From CAZPXZ01 sp965221505 (GTDB lineage: Bacteria > Pseudomonadota > Alphaproteobacteria > Rhodobacterales > CAZPXZ01): a DNA stretch of 64,000 nt. The first letter of the stretch is position 1. Every line of letters starts with the position of its first letter. The notes below the pieces were generated by a model. That model was given only the letters and a program-made list of their open reading frames with translations, did no database searches and was not told the DNA's origin. Where the stretch lies: the NCBI GenBank assembly GCA_965221505.1, contig CBDCSI010000002.1, positions 1 through 64,000 on the forward strand, given 5' to 3'. Shown here in pieces: positions 45,801 to 54,458 of this stretch. A program made the position numbers and the translations under genes.

Positions 45801-46605
45801 AGCGGCGACCGGGCGCGAGCACCGGCATCTCGCAATCCCGAAAGAGCACGAGAAGATCCGCTTTCGCGACATCGTCGCCCAGCCGAGGAAGATCGTGACC
45901 TCTCCGACCTGGTCCGGGATCGAGAGCGAAGAGGTTTGCTACAACGCCGGCTACACCAACGTCCACGAGCTGATTCCGTGGCGCACCCTGACCGGCCGGC
46001 AGCAGCTCTACCAGGACCATCTCTGGATGCGCGCCTTCGGGGAAGGATTCGCGACCTGGCGGCCGCCGGTCAACTTCAAGGCCGTCGCCAGCGACATGGA
46101 GCGCGACGCGCAGGCGGGAAATCCGTATCTCGTGTTGAGCTTCCTGACTCCCCACCAGAAATGGGGGATTCACTCGACCTTCACGGACAACCTCCTCATG
46201 CTGACGCTGAACCGGGGCGGCCCGGTCGCCTGGATCTCCGAACGAGACGCCCGTAAGGCCGGCATCGAGGACAACGACTGGATCGAGGCATACAACAGCA
46301 ACGGCGCCCTCACCGCCCGGGCGGTGGTGTCGCAGCGCATCCGGGAGGGCACGGTGCTGATGTATCACGCACAGGAGAAGACCGTGAACACGCCCGCATC
46401 CGAGAAGACCGGAAAGAGAGGCGGCATTCACAACTCCGTGGTCCGGGCCACGCTGAAGCCGACGCACATGATCGGCGGCTACGCGCATCTCTCCTACGGG
46501 TTCAACTACTACGGAACCATCGGCAGCAACCGGGACGACCACGTCATCCTCCGGAAGATGCGGAACGTCGAATGGCTCGACCGGACGAAGGAGGCATCGC
46601 CATGA
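42874..46605 (+). CDS. narG: Respiratory nitrate reductase alpha subunit NarG
   Basis: 1243 aa, standard length. The FS0 cluster ligands are His51 and Cys55/59/94 (HGVNCTGSCSW, then PRGCSRG). LSFYDWYCDLPPASP contains the molybdenum-ligand Asp223. It reduces nitrate to nitrite at a bis-MGD molybdenum centre on the cytoplasmic face, taking electrons from NarH. Its stop overlaps the narH start (ATGA). It depends on the moeA/mobA genes present elsewhere in the window. Confidence 0.98.
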   Translation: MSHLLDRLNFFQSKELERFSDGHGHVTRENRDWEDTYRSRWQHDKVVRSTHGVNCTGSCSWKIYVKSGIVTWETQQTDYPRTRADLPNHEPRGCSRGASYSWYLYSANRIKTPLVRGRLMRAWRRMRESLGPIQAWARIQDDPELRSDYVTARGRGGFVRASWDEVTEIVAAANAYTAHRYGPDRVFGFSPIPAMSMVSYAAGTRYLSLLGGTCLSFYDWYCDLPPASPMTWGEQTDVPESADWYNAGFLILWGSNVPQTRTPDAHFYTEARYRGAKSAVICPDYSEAAKFGDVWLAPQQGTDAALALAMGHVILREFHLDRRVEYFEDYCRRYTDLPMLVRLEEKDGAWTPGRLLRAADLPDGLGESNNPEWKTVALDTVSGRLVAPRGSVGFRWGEKGQWNLEERCGESETRLAVTLAQGGDHDEVLPVGMPYFGGAANEHYVQCEYPDVLVRNLPCKKVRLADGTEARVATVFDLLCANYGLARGFGGEWTARNYEEDVPFTPKWAERITGVPMDRIVTVAREFALNAEKTRGKSMVILGAGLNHWYHTDMSYRAIIGMLTLCGCVGQSGGGWSHYVGQEKLRPQTGWLPLAFALDWARPPRQMNSTSCWYAHTDQWRYETLTAGEILSPTAPEGDWDANLIDFNIRAERMGWLPSAPQLKTNPLEVGKAAREAGRDARDYVAEKLASGEIEMSCEDPDAPENWPRNLFVWRSNLLGSSGKGHEYFLKHLLGTQHGHLGSDIAEQGLRKPREARWRDSAPEGKLDLLVAIDFRMSTTAVYADVVLPTASWYEKNDLNTTDMHPFIHPLSAAVDPAYESRSDWEIFKSVARKFSEIAPEVLGVERDVVALPILHDTPAEIAQDTVREWKRGECDLVPGKTAPNFVEVTRDYPALYSRFTALGPLMEKVGNGGKGIAWNTEAEVDQLRALNGVHRDGPAKGCPKIESDIDATEVILMLAPETNGEVAVRAWERLEAATGREHRHLAIPKEHEKIRFRDIVAQPRKIVTSPTWSGIESEEVCYNAGYTNVHELIPWRTLTGRQQLYQDHLWMRAFGEGFATWRPPVNFKAVASDMERDAQAGNPYLVLSFLTPHQKWGIHSTFTDNLLMLTLNRGGPVAWISERDARKAGIEDNDWIEAYNSNGALTARAVVSQRIREGTVLMYHAQEKTVNTPASEKTGKRGGIHNSVVRATLKPTHMIGGYAHLSYGFNYYGTIGSNRDDHVILRKMRNVEWLDRTKEASP

Positions 46606-48122
46606 AAGTACGCGCCCAGGTCGGCATGGTCCTGAATCTGGACAAGTGCATCGGGTGCCACACCTGTTCGGTCACCTGCAAGAACGTCTGGACCAACCGC
46701 GAAGGCGTCGAATACGCCTGGTTCAACAACGTCGAGACCAAGCCCGGTCTCGGCTACCCGAAGAATTGGGAAGACCAGAACCGGTGGCACGGCGGCTGGG
46801 AGCGGACCCGGTCCGGGAAACTGCAGCCGCGTCAGGGGTCGAAGTGGCGCATCCTGGCCAAGATCTTCGGCAATCCCGACCTGCCCGAGATCGACGACTA
46901 CTACGAACCGTTCGACTTCGACTACGAGCATCTCGCGTCGGCGCCGGAATCGGAGGCGTTCCCGACCGCCCGTCCCCGTTCGCTCCTGAGCGGAGAGCGG
47001 ATGGACAAGATCGAGACCGGTCCCAACTGGGAAGAGATTCTCGGCGGAGAGTTCTCGAAGCGCTCGGGGGACGTGAACTTCGAGGGGGTGCAGAAGCACA
47101 TCTACGGGGAATACGAGAACACCTTCATGATGTATCTGCCCCGGCTCTGCGAGCACTGCCTCAATCCGAGCTGCGCGGCTTCCTGCCCGTCGGGCGCCAT
47201 CTACAAACGCGAGGAGGACGGCATCGTCCTGATCGACCAGGAGACCTGCCGCGGCTGGCGGATGTGCGTCTCCGGATGCCCGTACAAGAAGATCTACTAC
47301 AACTGGGAATCCGGCAAGTCGGAGAAGTGCACGCTCTGCTATCCGAGGATCGAGAGCGGCAACCCGACCGTCTGTTCGGAGACCTGCGTCGGACGCATCC
47401 GCTACATCGGCGTGATCCTCTACGACGCCGACCGCATCCTGGAGGCGGCCTCGGTGCCGGACGAAGGCGACCTCTACGAGGCGCAGCTCGACGTTTTCCT
47501 CGATCCGCGCGATCCGGAGGTGATCGCCGCCGCGGCCCGGAACGGCATCCCGGAGGACTGGATCCGCGCCGCGCAGAACTCCCCGATCTGGAAGCTCGCC
47601 ATGGAGTGGCGCCTCGCCTTTCCGCTGCACCCGGAATACCGCACCCTGCCGATGGTCTGGTACGTGCCGCCGCTCTCGCCCATCCAGAACGCGGCCGAAG
47701 CCGGCAAGATCGGCCATGACGGCGCGATGCCCGACGTGCGGTCGCTGCGCATTCCGGTCCGCTACCTGGCCAACCTGCTGACCGCCGGCGACGAGGAGCC
47801 CGTCGTCGCCGCGCTGGAGCGGCTCTCGGCCATGCGCGCGTATATGCGCGCCAAGACCGTGGACGGCGTCATCGACGAAAGCGTCGCGACCCGGGTGGGA
47901 CTGACGCCCGCCATGATCGAGGAGATGTACCGGCTCATGGCGATCGCCAACTACGAGGACCGCTTCGTCATTCCCACCTCCCACCGCGAGAAGGTCGAGG
48001 ACGCGTACGACCTGCGCGGCGGCTGCGGGTTCACAGACGGCAACGCGTGCTCGACCGGAATCAGCAAGGGGTCGCTGTTCGGCGGCAGCCGCCGGCCGCT
48101 GCGCATGCCGGAAGCCGCCTGA
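46602..48122 (+). CDS. narH: Respiratory nitrate reductase beta subunit NarH
   Basis: 506 aa from the ATG overlapping the narG stop, with GAAGGAGG 7 bases upstream. Four cysteine groups: CIGCHTCSVTCKNVW, CEHCLNPSCAASCPSG, CRGWRMCVSGCPYKK (the Trp marks the 3Fe-4S cluster) and CTLCYPRIESGNPTVC followed by ETCVGR. It carries electrons from the NarI hemes to NarG. The stop overlaps the narJ start by one base. Confidence 0.98.
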   Translation: MKVRAQVGMVLNLDKCIGCHTCSVTCKNVWTNREGVEYAWFNNVETKPGLGYPKNWEDQNRWHGGWERTRSGKLQPRQGSKWRILAKIFGNPDLPEIDDYYEPFDFDYEHLASAPESEAFPTARPRSLLSGERMDKIETGPNWEEILGGEFSKRSGDVNFEGVQKHIYGEYENTFMMYLPRLCEHCLNPSCAASCPSGAIYKREEDGIVLIDQETCRGWRMCVSGCPYKKIYYNWESGKSEKCTLCYPRIESGNPTVCSETCVGRIRYIGVILYDADRILEAASVPDEGDLYEAQLDVFLDPRDPEVIAAAARNGIPEDWIRAAQNSPIWKLAMEWRLAFPLHPEYRTLPMVWYVPPLSPIQNAAEAGKIGHDGAMPDVRSLRIPVRYLANLLTAGDEEPVVAALERLSAMRAYMRAKTVDGVIDESVATRVGLTPAMIEEMYRLMAIANYEDRFVIPTSHREKVEDAYDLRGGCGFTDGNACSTGISKGSLFGGSRRPLRMPEAA

Positions 48123-48850
48123 TGGACCGCTCCCTCAAGTCCCTGTCGCTCGTCCTGAGCTATCCGACGGCGGAGCTGCAGGCGGCCATGCCGGAAGTCG
48201 GGCAGGCGCTGGCGTTCGACCGCCGCCTGTCGCACGGGACCCGAAAGTCCCTGCTGCCCCTGGCCGCTAGTCTCGAGCGCGACGACCTCTACGACCTGCA
48301 GGAGCGGTTCGTCAGCCTTTTCGACCGTTCGCGTACGCTCTCGCTGAACCTCTTCGAACACGTTCACGGCGAGAGCCGGGATCGGGGCGGAGCGATGATC
48401 AGCCTTCTGGAGACCTACCGCGAGGCGGGGTTCGAGCCGACCGGACCGGAGTTGCCCGACCACCTGCCGCTGCTGCTCGAATTCCTGTCGCTGCGCCCCG
48501 GCGCCGAATCGCGGGAGATCCTGGCCGACGCCGGTCATATTCTCGAAGCCCTGCGGACCCGGCTGAAGCGGCGGGGAAGCGTCTACCAGGCCGCCATGCA
48601 GGCGCTGCTCGACCTCGCCGGGAGCCGGGTCGACGGGCAGGCGGTCGAGGCGCTCCTGAGCGAACCGGAGGACGACCCGGACGATCTCGACGCGCTCGAC
48701 GCCCTCTGGGAGGAGGCCCCGGTCACCTTCGGTTCCGACCCGGGCGGAGGCTGCCCGCAGGTCCGGGAAGTCCTGGCGCAAATGGACCCGATCGCATCCC
48801 GTACGCCGGCCGACCGTCCTCGCCCGGCCAGAGGAGGCTCCGATGCATGA
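48122..48850 (+). CDS. narJ: Nitrate reductase molybdenum cofactor assembly chaperone NarJ
   Basis: 242 aa, starting with MDRSLKSLSLVLSYPTAELQ. FEHVHGESRDRGGAMISLLE and PDHLPLLLEFLSL are the chaperone family's conserved segments. The C-terminal tail is acidic. NarJ binds the NarG N-terminus and permits cofactor insertion before membrane docking. It overlaps narI by 8 bases. Confidence 0.96.
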   Translation: MDRSLKSLSLVLSYPTAELQAAMPEVGQALAFDRRLSHGTRKSLLPLAASLERDDLYDLQERFVSLFDRSRTLSLNLFEHVHGESRDRGGAMISLLETYREAGFEPTGPELPDHLPLLLEFLSLRPGAESREILADAGHILEALRTRLKRRGSVYQAAMQALLDLAGSRVDGQAVEALLSEPEDDPDDLDALDALWEEAPVTFGSDPGGGCPQVREVLAQMDPIASRTPADRPRPARGGSDA

Positions 48851-49556
48851 GTTCCTGTTCGGCATCTACCCGTATATCGCCCTGACCGTACTCGTCGTCG
48901 GCTCGATCGCGCGCTACGAGACGGATCCCTTCACCTGGAAATCGAGCTCCAGCCAGCTGCTTCGACGCAGGCAACTGATCTGGGGTTCGGTGCTGTTCCA
49001 TGTCGGCGTGCTGATCGTGTTCTTCGGTCACCTGATCGGCCTTCTCACCCCGATCGAGGCGTTCGAGGCGTTCGGGATCGGTCACGGTTTCAAGCAGATG
49101 GCGGCCATCGTCGTCGGCGGCGTCGCCGGGGCGGTGGCGCTGATCGGCGGATGCATTCTGTTTCACCGGCGCGTGTTCGACCCGCGCATCCGGCGCAATT
49201 CCAGCTTCGCGGACATCGGCATCCTCGCCGTTCTCATCCTCCAGCTGGCCCTGGGGCTGGGCACGATCTTCGTATCGCTGGACCACCTCGACGGCTCCGA
49301 GATGCTCCTGTTCATGGCCTGGTCGCAGGGCATCTTCACCCTGGACGCGAACGCGGCGAGCTATATCGAGGACACGGCGCTGATCTTCAAGCTGCATCTC
49401 TTCCTCGGGCTGACCATCTTCCTCCTGTTCCCGTTCACCCGGCTGGTGCACATGCTGTCGGTGCCGCTCCACTATCTGGTGAGGCCCGGTTATCAGATCG
49501 TCCGCTCCCGGCGCGGGAAGGCGAACCGGGGACGCGTCTCCGGCGCCGCCCGGTAG
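48843..49556 (+). CDS. narI: Respiratory nitrate reductase gamma subunit NarI
   Basis: 237 aa with five membrane spans. Heme b ligand histidines are expected in FHVGVLIVFFGHLIG and in LKLHLFLGLTIFL / FTRLVHMLS. It oxidises quinol at the periplasmic side and passes electrons inward to NarH. It completes the NarGHI complex. Confidence 0.97.
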   Translation: MHEFLFGIYPYIALTVLVVGSIARYETDPFTWKSSSSQLLRRRQLIWGSVLFHVGVLIVFFGHLIGLLTPIEAFEAFGIGHGFKQMAAIVVGGVAGAVALIGGCILFHRRVFDPRIRRNSSFADIGILAVLILQLALGLGTIFVSLDHLDGSEMLLFMAWSQGIFTLDANAASYIEDTALIFKLHLFLGLTIFLLFPFTRLVHMLSVPLHYLVRPGYQIVRSRRGKANRGRVSGAAR

Positions 49557-49590
49557 CGTGTCCGCTCTCCGGGAGGGCGCGGTCCGCGCC

Positions 49591-50391
49591 ATGGGACGAC
49601 CGCTTACGCCAGACGTCACCGTCAACGGCAGGCGGCTTCCGGCGTCCGAAATCGCCGCCGAGGCGCAACACCACCCAGCGCCGAAGGGCAAGCCCGGGCT
49701 GGCCTGGCGCAAGGCGGCGCGGGCGCTGGTCATCCGCCGGCTTCTCCTCGAGGAGGCAGACGCTCGCGGCGTGGAGGCGGAGCCGAGAGCGCTGGAGCCG
49801 GGGCGAACCGAGACGCCGGAGGACGCGCGAATTCGCGCCCTGCTGGAGTCCGCGCTCGCGCCCGAGCCGGTCGAGGAAGGGGAGTTGCGGTCGGTCTACG
49901 AGCGGGACCCCGGCGCCCACCGGTCGCCGACCCTGTTCCAGCCGGCCCACATTCTGTTCGCCGCCGAACCCGACGACGGCGCCCGCCGGGAGCGCGCGCT
50001 GGGTCGGGCGAAGGCGGCCCTCGAGATCCTTCGCGCCTCGCCGGAACGATTCGGGGAGATCGCCCGGGGCGAGAGCGACTGTTCGTCGCGCGCCAGCGAC
50101 GGCCAGCTCGGGCAGCTCGCCTCGGGGAGTACGGTCCCCGAGTTCGAAAAGGCGATGCGGGTAGCCGAGGTGGGCGTCGTCCACCCGGAGCCGGTCCCGA
50201 CCCGCTACGGCATTCATGTCCTCCGTCTCGACGCGCGTATCGAGGGTGCGCCGCTGCCGTACGAGTCCGTGCGCGAGCGCCTGCGCGTCGCCGGCGAGAA
50301 GGCCAATTGGGCTCGCGCGGCGCACGCGTTCGTGACCTCGCTTCTGGCGCGAGCCCACATCGAGGGGTTCGATCCCGCCTTCACGGACTGA
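49591..50391 (+). CDS. Parvulin-type peptidyl-prolyl isomerase of the nar operon
   Basis: 266 aa from the ATG at 49591, with GGGAGGG about 12 bases upstream. A GTG at 49558 is possible but has no binding site. N-terminal VNGRRLPASEIAAEAQHHP and a C-terminal parvulin domain (QPAHILFAAEPDD, ASDGQLGQLASGSTVPEFE, VPTRYGIHVLRLDARIEG). There is no signal peptide, so it is cytoplasmic, similar to NifM-like isomerases that follow narI in other nitrate reducers. It probably helps fold a reductase subunit. Confidence 0.88.
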   Translation: MGRPLTPDVTVNGRRLPASEIAAEAQHHPAPKGKPGLAWRKAARALVIRRLLLEEADARGVEAEPRALEPGRTETPEDARIRALLESALAPEPVEEGELRSVYERDPGAHRSPTLFQPAHILFAAEPDDGARRERALGRAKAALEILRASPERFGEIARGESDCSSRASDGQLGQLASGSTVPEFEKAMRVAEVGVVHPEPVPTRYGIHVLRLDARIEGAPLPYESVRERLRVAGEKANWARAAHAFVTSLLARAHIEGFDPAFTD

Positions 50392-50482
50392 ACGCCCGCT
50401 CCGGCTCCGCGGATTTCCGACGGCCCTGCAGGGCACGGAGACCTGCTGCGCCTGACGGCGTCGGCCCCTACGGCGCACCGGA

Positions 50483-52309
50483 CTAATAGTGCCCGTTCGC
50501 GCGCATCAACGCGTCCGCCCGGTTCTGGGCCCGGGCGAGGGCCTGATCCGTCGACTGTACGCCGCGCAGCATCTCGTGCATTTCGGTGCCGATGATCCCG
50601 ATCAGTTCGGTGATTTCCGGCACGGGCGGGCGCGGCCACATCTGCACGATTCCGCGCCGCGCCATGTCGTCCACGATCGAAATCAGCGGCGAGACTCGGC
50701 GGACCTCCGGATCCATGCTGACGCTGAATCTGGGGCTGACGAGACTGCCGTTCATGATGTAGAGCTTGACCGCAGGGGCCGAACAGAGCAACGCCAGCGC
50801 CTTCCAGGCCGGACCGACGCGGTCGGCCGGGACGTTGGACGGAATGGCGAGGGCGTAGCCGCCGAGCGGCGCGACGCTGGGCGCGCCCGGTCCGCTCGGA
50901 TGCGCCAGATACGCCGTATTGCCGCAGGCCGGAGACCGCGAATCCAGCTCGAACAGCGGCGCGAGCAGCGTGGCGCAATACGCCATCGCGGCCTGGCCGT
51001 CGGCGTAGCAGCGCGCGCGCTCGTACCAGGACATGGTGAGGATGCCGGGCGCGGAACACTCGAGCAACTCGCGAAAATACCCGGCCGTCGCGCGCGCCTC
51101 CGGCGTGTCCAGCATGGGCCGCATGTGCTCGCCCCGGTAGTGTTCGCCGTCGAATCCCGAAGAGGTCCTGCGCAGGTCCAGGATGGGCCGCCCGAACGCG
51201 GCGGTGACGAACATGAAGGAGTGGCCGAGCGGCGTGCCCCGCGCGGCGTTCCAGGCGATTCCGGCCATGTCCCGCATGGGACGGTGGGCCGCCCGCGCGG
51301 CCGTCAGGGTTTCGTCGACCGTCTCCGGCGGCCGCACGCCCAGCGACTCCAGCACGTCCTGCCGGCAGACCAGCAACTCCGGCGTGGTCTGGATGGGAAT
51401 TCCGTATTGACGCCCCTGATACCGGGCGCTCGCCATGGCGACGGCATGGAAGTCGTCGACGTCGTAGCGGCTCTCCCGAATCAGGGCGTCGAGCGGCAGG
51501 AAGTGGCCCCCCTCGGCCATCTCGCCGAACCAGGGAAGGTCGCAGGCGACGATGTCGTATCGGGACCGGGACGCCTCCGCGTTGGCGAGAATCTCTTCCC
51601 GAAGCCGGTCGATGGAGAACGCCCGGTTCTTGATCTCCAGGCCGAAGGTCGCCTCGAACTGCTTCTTCAGCGCGTGCATCGCCATGAAGGTCGGATCCGC
51701 ATGCACCAGCATGCTCAACCCGTTGCTCATCGGCAGCTTCGACTCCAGGATCGTCGGCAGCGGCAGGATGTGCCCGTCGCCGAACGACGATCCGAAGAAA
51801 TACCCCTGATCCGACGCGGCGCCGGCGCTGCCGAAAGAGCTGCGTATGAGCGAACGCGTTCGACGCGCGTATTCCTGCCATTCGCGGATGAGCCGCTCCG
51901 TCGGGTGCAGCGAGAACGACTTGCCGGTGCGGGTCCGGGGCCGGCGAACCAGCAATCCGCGCTCCTCGATCGACGCGATGGCGCGCATGCCGGTTCCGTA
52001 GGAGAGTCCCGAGGCGCCGACCAGCGTGGTGCTCGTGCTCAGCTTTCCCTGCAGGTGGTTCCGCATCAGCGCCGCGAGCAGGCGGACCTCGCTGTAGCCG
52101 CGCCGGAGGCTGAGCGCCCTCTCCGCCTCGATCTCCATCTGTTCCACGAAGTCCAGGCACTGGAGCAGTTCCTGGCTGGAGACGCCGAGCGAATATCCGA
52201 GATCCGCGGTCTCGTAGGGGCCTTCAGGACGGCCCGCGAGACGGGCGTGCGGTCGTGCCACGGCCTGCCGCGCTACCGCATCCGCATAGGACGTCCGGCC
52301 CCGGATCAC
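50483..52309 (-). CDS. Winged-helix / solute-binding-protein fusion, putative cytoplasmic sugar sensor-regulator
   Basis: 608 aa from a GTG with no clear binding site. Start choice is uncertain; GTGs further in would shorten only the linker. There is no signal peptide. Residues about 70-150 form a MarR-like winged helix (SEVRLLAALMRNHLQ, GLSYGTGMRAIASIEERGLL, RTRTGKSFSLHPTERLI). Residues about 195-600 resemble an extracellular solute-binding protein of the maltose type (FEATFGLEIKNRAF, YDIVACDLPWFGEMAEGGHF, YGIPIQTTPELLVCRQDVL, PLGGYALAIPSNV). It is last in a ribose-type importer operon, 66 bases after a permease gene. It is most simply a one-component regulator that binds ligand in the cytoplasm. 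Confidence 0.75.
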   Translation of the reverse strand: MIRGRTSYADAVARQAVARPHARLAGRPEGPYETADLGYSLGVSSQELLQCLDFVEQMEIEAERALSLRRGYSEVRLLAALMRNHLQGKLSTSTTLVGASGLSYGTGMRAIASIEERGLLVRRPRTRTGKSFSLHPTERLIREWQEYARRTRSLIRSSFGSAGAASDQGYFFGSSFGDGHILPLPTILESKLPMSNGLSMLVHADPTFMAMHALKKQFEATFGLEIKNRAFSIDRLREEILANAEASRSRYDIVACDLPWFGEMAEGGHFLPLDALIRESRYDVDDFHAVAMASARYQGRQYGIPIQTTPELLVCRQDVLESLGVRPPETVDETLTAARAAHRPMRDMAGIAWNAARGTPLGHSFMFVTAAFGRPILDLRRTSSGFDGEHYRGEHMRPMLDTPEARATAGYFRELLECSAPGILTMSWYERARCYADGQAAMAYCATLLAPLFELDSRSPACGNTAYLAHPSGPGAPSVAPLGGYALAIPSNVPADRVGPAWKALALLCSAPAVKLYIMNGSLVSPRFSVSMDPEVRRVSPLISIVDDMARRGIVQMWPRPPVPEITELIGIIGTEMHEMLRGVQSTDQALARAQNRADALMRANGHY

Positions 52310-52375
52310 CGTCGGCCCGAAGCCCCGATTCCCGCCGCCGACCGGCGCCGTTCGCCCCCGTCCATATGCGGGCGC

Positions 52376-53422
52376 CTACGGCGGCGCCGTCGCGTAGCGC
52401 GAACGGGCCTTGCGCGCGAGAAGCGGCCCCCTTCGTCGGTCGACGTCGGCGAGCATCTGGCTCCGCCGCTGATACTCCTCGAAGACGCGGCTGCCGGTCT
52501 GAAACATGATGACGATCATCAACAGCGCGCCGAGATAGAGCTGAACCATGAACGCCGGCGTGACGTTGAACACCAGTCCCGTGTTGAGGAAGTTCACCGT
52601 CAGCGTGCCGATCGCCGCGCCGATCACGCCGCCCCGGCCGCCGAGGATCGACACGCCGCCGATGAAGGCCGCCACGGTGCCGGCGAGCAGGAGATACTGC
52701 AGGCCCAGCGCCTGTGCGGTACCGGAGCGCAGCCCGATGATGCATCCCCCCAGCCCGGCGCAGAAGCCGGAGATCGCGAACACGATGATCATCGGCCGCT
52801 GCAGGCCGATCCCCGCGGCGAGCGCCTCCTTGCGGGCGCCGCCGATCGCGTAGATCTCGCGGCCGTACCGGGTGTAGCTCATGAACAGGCCGACGAGCAC
52901 GAACATGACGATCACCAGGATGGAGGCGGGCGAAAAGTAGCCGAGCATCCTCGTGGTGATGAAGTCGGGCACGCGAAAGTCCGTCAGCATCACCGTCTTC
53001 TCCTCGGCCGCGAACAGGGCCACGCCGCGGAGCAGCATCAGGGTGCCGACGGTGAGCACGATGGCCCGGATGCGCAGGTATGCGATGAAATACCCCTGGA
53101 CCACCCCGATGAGGGTCGCGATCGCCAGGGCGATCAGGAGCGCGGTCTCGGCGCCGAGACTGTCGGTGAAGCGCACCACGACGACGGCGGCGAGCGCCGC
53201 GTTGGATCCGATCGACAGGTCGATCTCCCCGGCGATAATGCAAAGCGTGAGCGCGAGCCCGACGAGGCCGAGCACGGCGAACCGCTCCATGATGGCGAAG
53301 GTCGTGCGGTGGGTCGGGAACAGCTCGTTGGTGAAGGCGAACCAGGCGTAGACGCAGACCGCGAGGAGAACGGCGAAGGCCAGGTCGGGGTTGTCGATCA
53401 CCCAGTTTCGAAGTCGCGTCAT
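52376..53422 (-). CDS. Sugar ABC transporter permease (RbsC/BPD-transp-2 family), second copy
   Basis: 348 aa. About eight to ten hydrophobic segments. The family core is present: LALTLCIIAGEIDLSIGSNA, GYFIAYLRIRAIVLTVGTL, TRYGREIYAIGGARKEAL and GGVSILGGRGGVIGAAIGTL. It forms the inner-membrane channel, probably as a heterodimer with the neighbouring permease. Ten bases separate the two genes. Confidence 0.93.
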   Translation of the reverse strand: MTRLRNWVIDNPDLAFAVLLAVCVYAWFAFTNELFPTHRTTFAIMERFAVLGLVGLALTLCIIAGEIDLSIGSNAALAAVVVVRFTDSLGAETALLIALAIATLIGVVQGYFIAYLRIRAIVLTVGTLMLLRGVALFAAEEKTVMLTDFRVPDFITTRMLGYFSPASILVIVMFVLVGLFMSYTRYGREIYAIGGARKEALAAGIGLQRPMIIVFAISGFCAGLGGCIIGLRSGTAQALGLQYLLLAGTVAAFIGGVSILGGRGGVIGAAIGTLTVNFLNTGLVFNVTPAFMVQLYLGALLMIVIMFQTGSRVFEEYQRRSQMLADVDRRRGPLLARKARSRYATAPP

Positions 53423-53432
53423 TTCGGCGTTC

Positions 53433-54458
53433 CTATTCCTGCGATCGGCTTCCGCGACGGAGCAGCGCGAAGACGATGATGGAGAACACGATCATCAACC
53501 CGACCGCGAGAACGCGCGGGCCGCTGTTGAAGCCGTGCAGGACCATCATGTTGTCGACGCTGGAGATGAAGATCGCGCCGAGGCTGGAGCGAAGCGTCGA
53601 GCCGAAGCCGCCCACGATCGAGTTTCCGCCCACCATGACGGTCGCGATCACCATGATCGTCATGTCGCCGGAGGAGCCGAACTCCGACGAGAAGTAGTTT
53701 ACGTGGGCGCTCGACACCTGGGCCGAAAAGGCCATCGCGACGAAGGCCGAGCAGACCGACGCGATCGTGCAGACCTTGATCGCCATGGCGAAATTCTCGT
53801 GCCCCGTCGCCTTGCCGGCGGCGCGATTCGCTCCGACCAGATACACCTGTCGGCCGAAAGCCGTGTAGCGCAGCGTGAGTTCGGCGACGACGGCGATCAG
53901 GATGAAGGCGATGGTGATGTTCGGCAGGCCGAGAAACGAACCGGTCCCCAGCCACTCGGCGTCGTGCGGGCGGCGGAACGAGACGACCAGATTGTCGCTC
54001 CACCACGAGGCGATCCCGAAGAACAGCCCCGCCGCCCCGAGGGTCACCACGATCGGGTTTCCGCCGAGGCCGATCAGGGCCCCCTGCGCGATGCCTGCCG
54101 CGAGCGCGATCCCCATGGTGATCAGGAACGAGATCTCGAACCCGTATCCGGCCGACATCGAGGTGGCGAAGGCGATGATGCTGAGCGCTGCGGTTTCCTT
54201 CATCGACAAGAGGAAGAAATTCCCCGACAGGGTGACGAAGGTCAGGCCGATCGCCATGATCCCGACCAGCGCCGCGTCCCGGATGATGGTCTTGAAATTG
54301 AACAGGGTCAGAAAATTCGGCGCCGTCGCCACTCCGACCAGAAACACCGCGAGGAAGGCGGCCACCAGCGCGATGACCAGCCAGGAATACTCCGCCACCA
54401 CCCGGTCGGCCAGCGACTGTATCCGGCGGTTCGTCTCGAGGAAGACCGGGCCCTTCAT
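53433..54458 (-). CDS. Sugar ABC transporter permease (RbsC family), first copy
   Basis: 341 aa from the ATG at 54458, which overlaps the ATPase stop (ATGA). Family core: GIMAIGLTFVTLSGNFFLLS, GLGGNPIVVTLGAAGLFFG, TAFGRQVYLVGANRAAG and GGNSIVGGFGSTLRSSLG. The frame is open far upstream through the ATPase gene but that part is not coding in this frame. Two permease genes suggest a heterodimeric channel. Confidence 0.93.
   Translation of the reverse strand: MKGPVFLETNRRIQSLADRVVAEYSWLVIALVAAFLAVFLVGVATAPNFLTLFNFKTIIRDAALVGIMAIGLTFVTLSGNFFLLSMKETAALSIIAFATSMSAGYGFEISFLITMGIALAAGIAQGALIGLGGNPIVVTLGAAGLFFGIASWWSDNLVVSFRRPHDAEWLGTGSFLGLPNITIAFILIAVVAELTLRYTAFGRQVYLVGANRAAGKATGHENFAMAIKVCTIASVCSAFVAMAFSAQVSSAHVNYFSSEFGSSGDMTIMVIATVMVGGNSIVGGFGSTLRSSLGAIFISSVDNMMVLHGFNSGPRVLAVGLMIVFSIIVFALLRRGSRSQE

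Noticed and set aside
43152..46256. Plus-strand open frame of about 1000 codons inside narG
   Set aside because: Arginine/proline-rich out-of-frame translation of narG, a common GC-rich artefact.
50430..50445. Palindrome GCCCTGCAGGGC between the isomerase and the winged-helix fusion gene as a bidirectional terminator
   Set aside because: It has no loop or adjacent T-runs, so it would be a poor terminator. Its position in a convergent gap is suggestive only.
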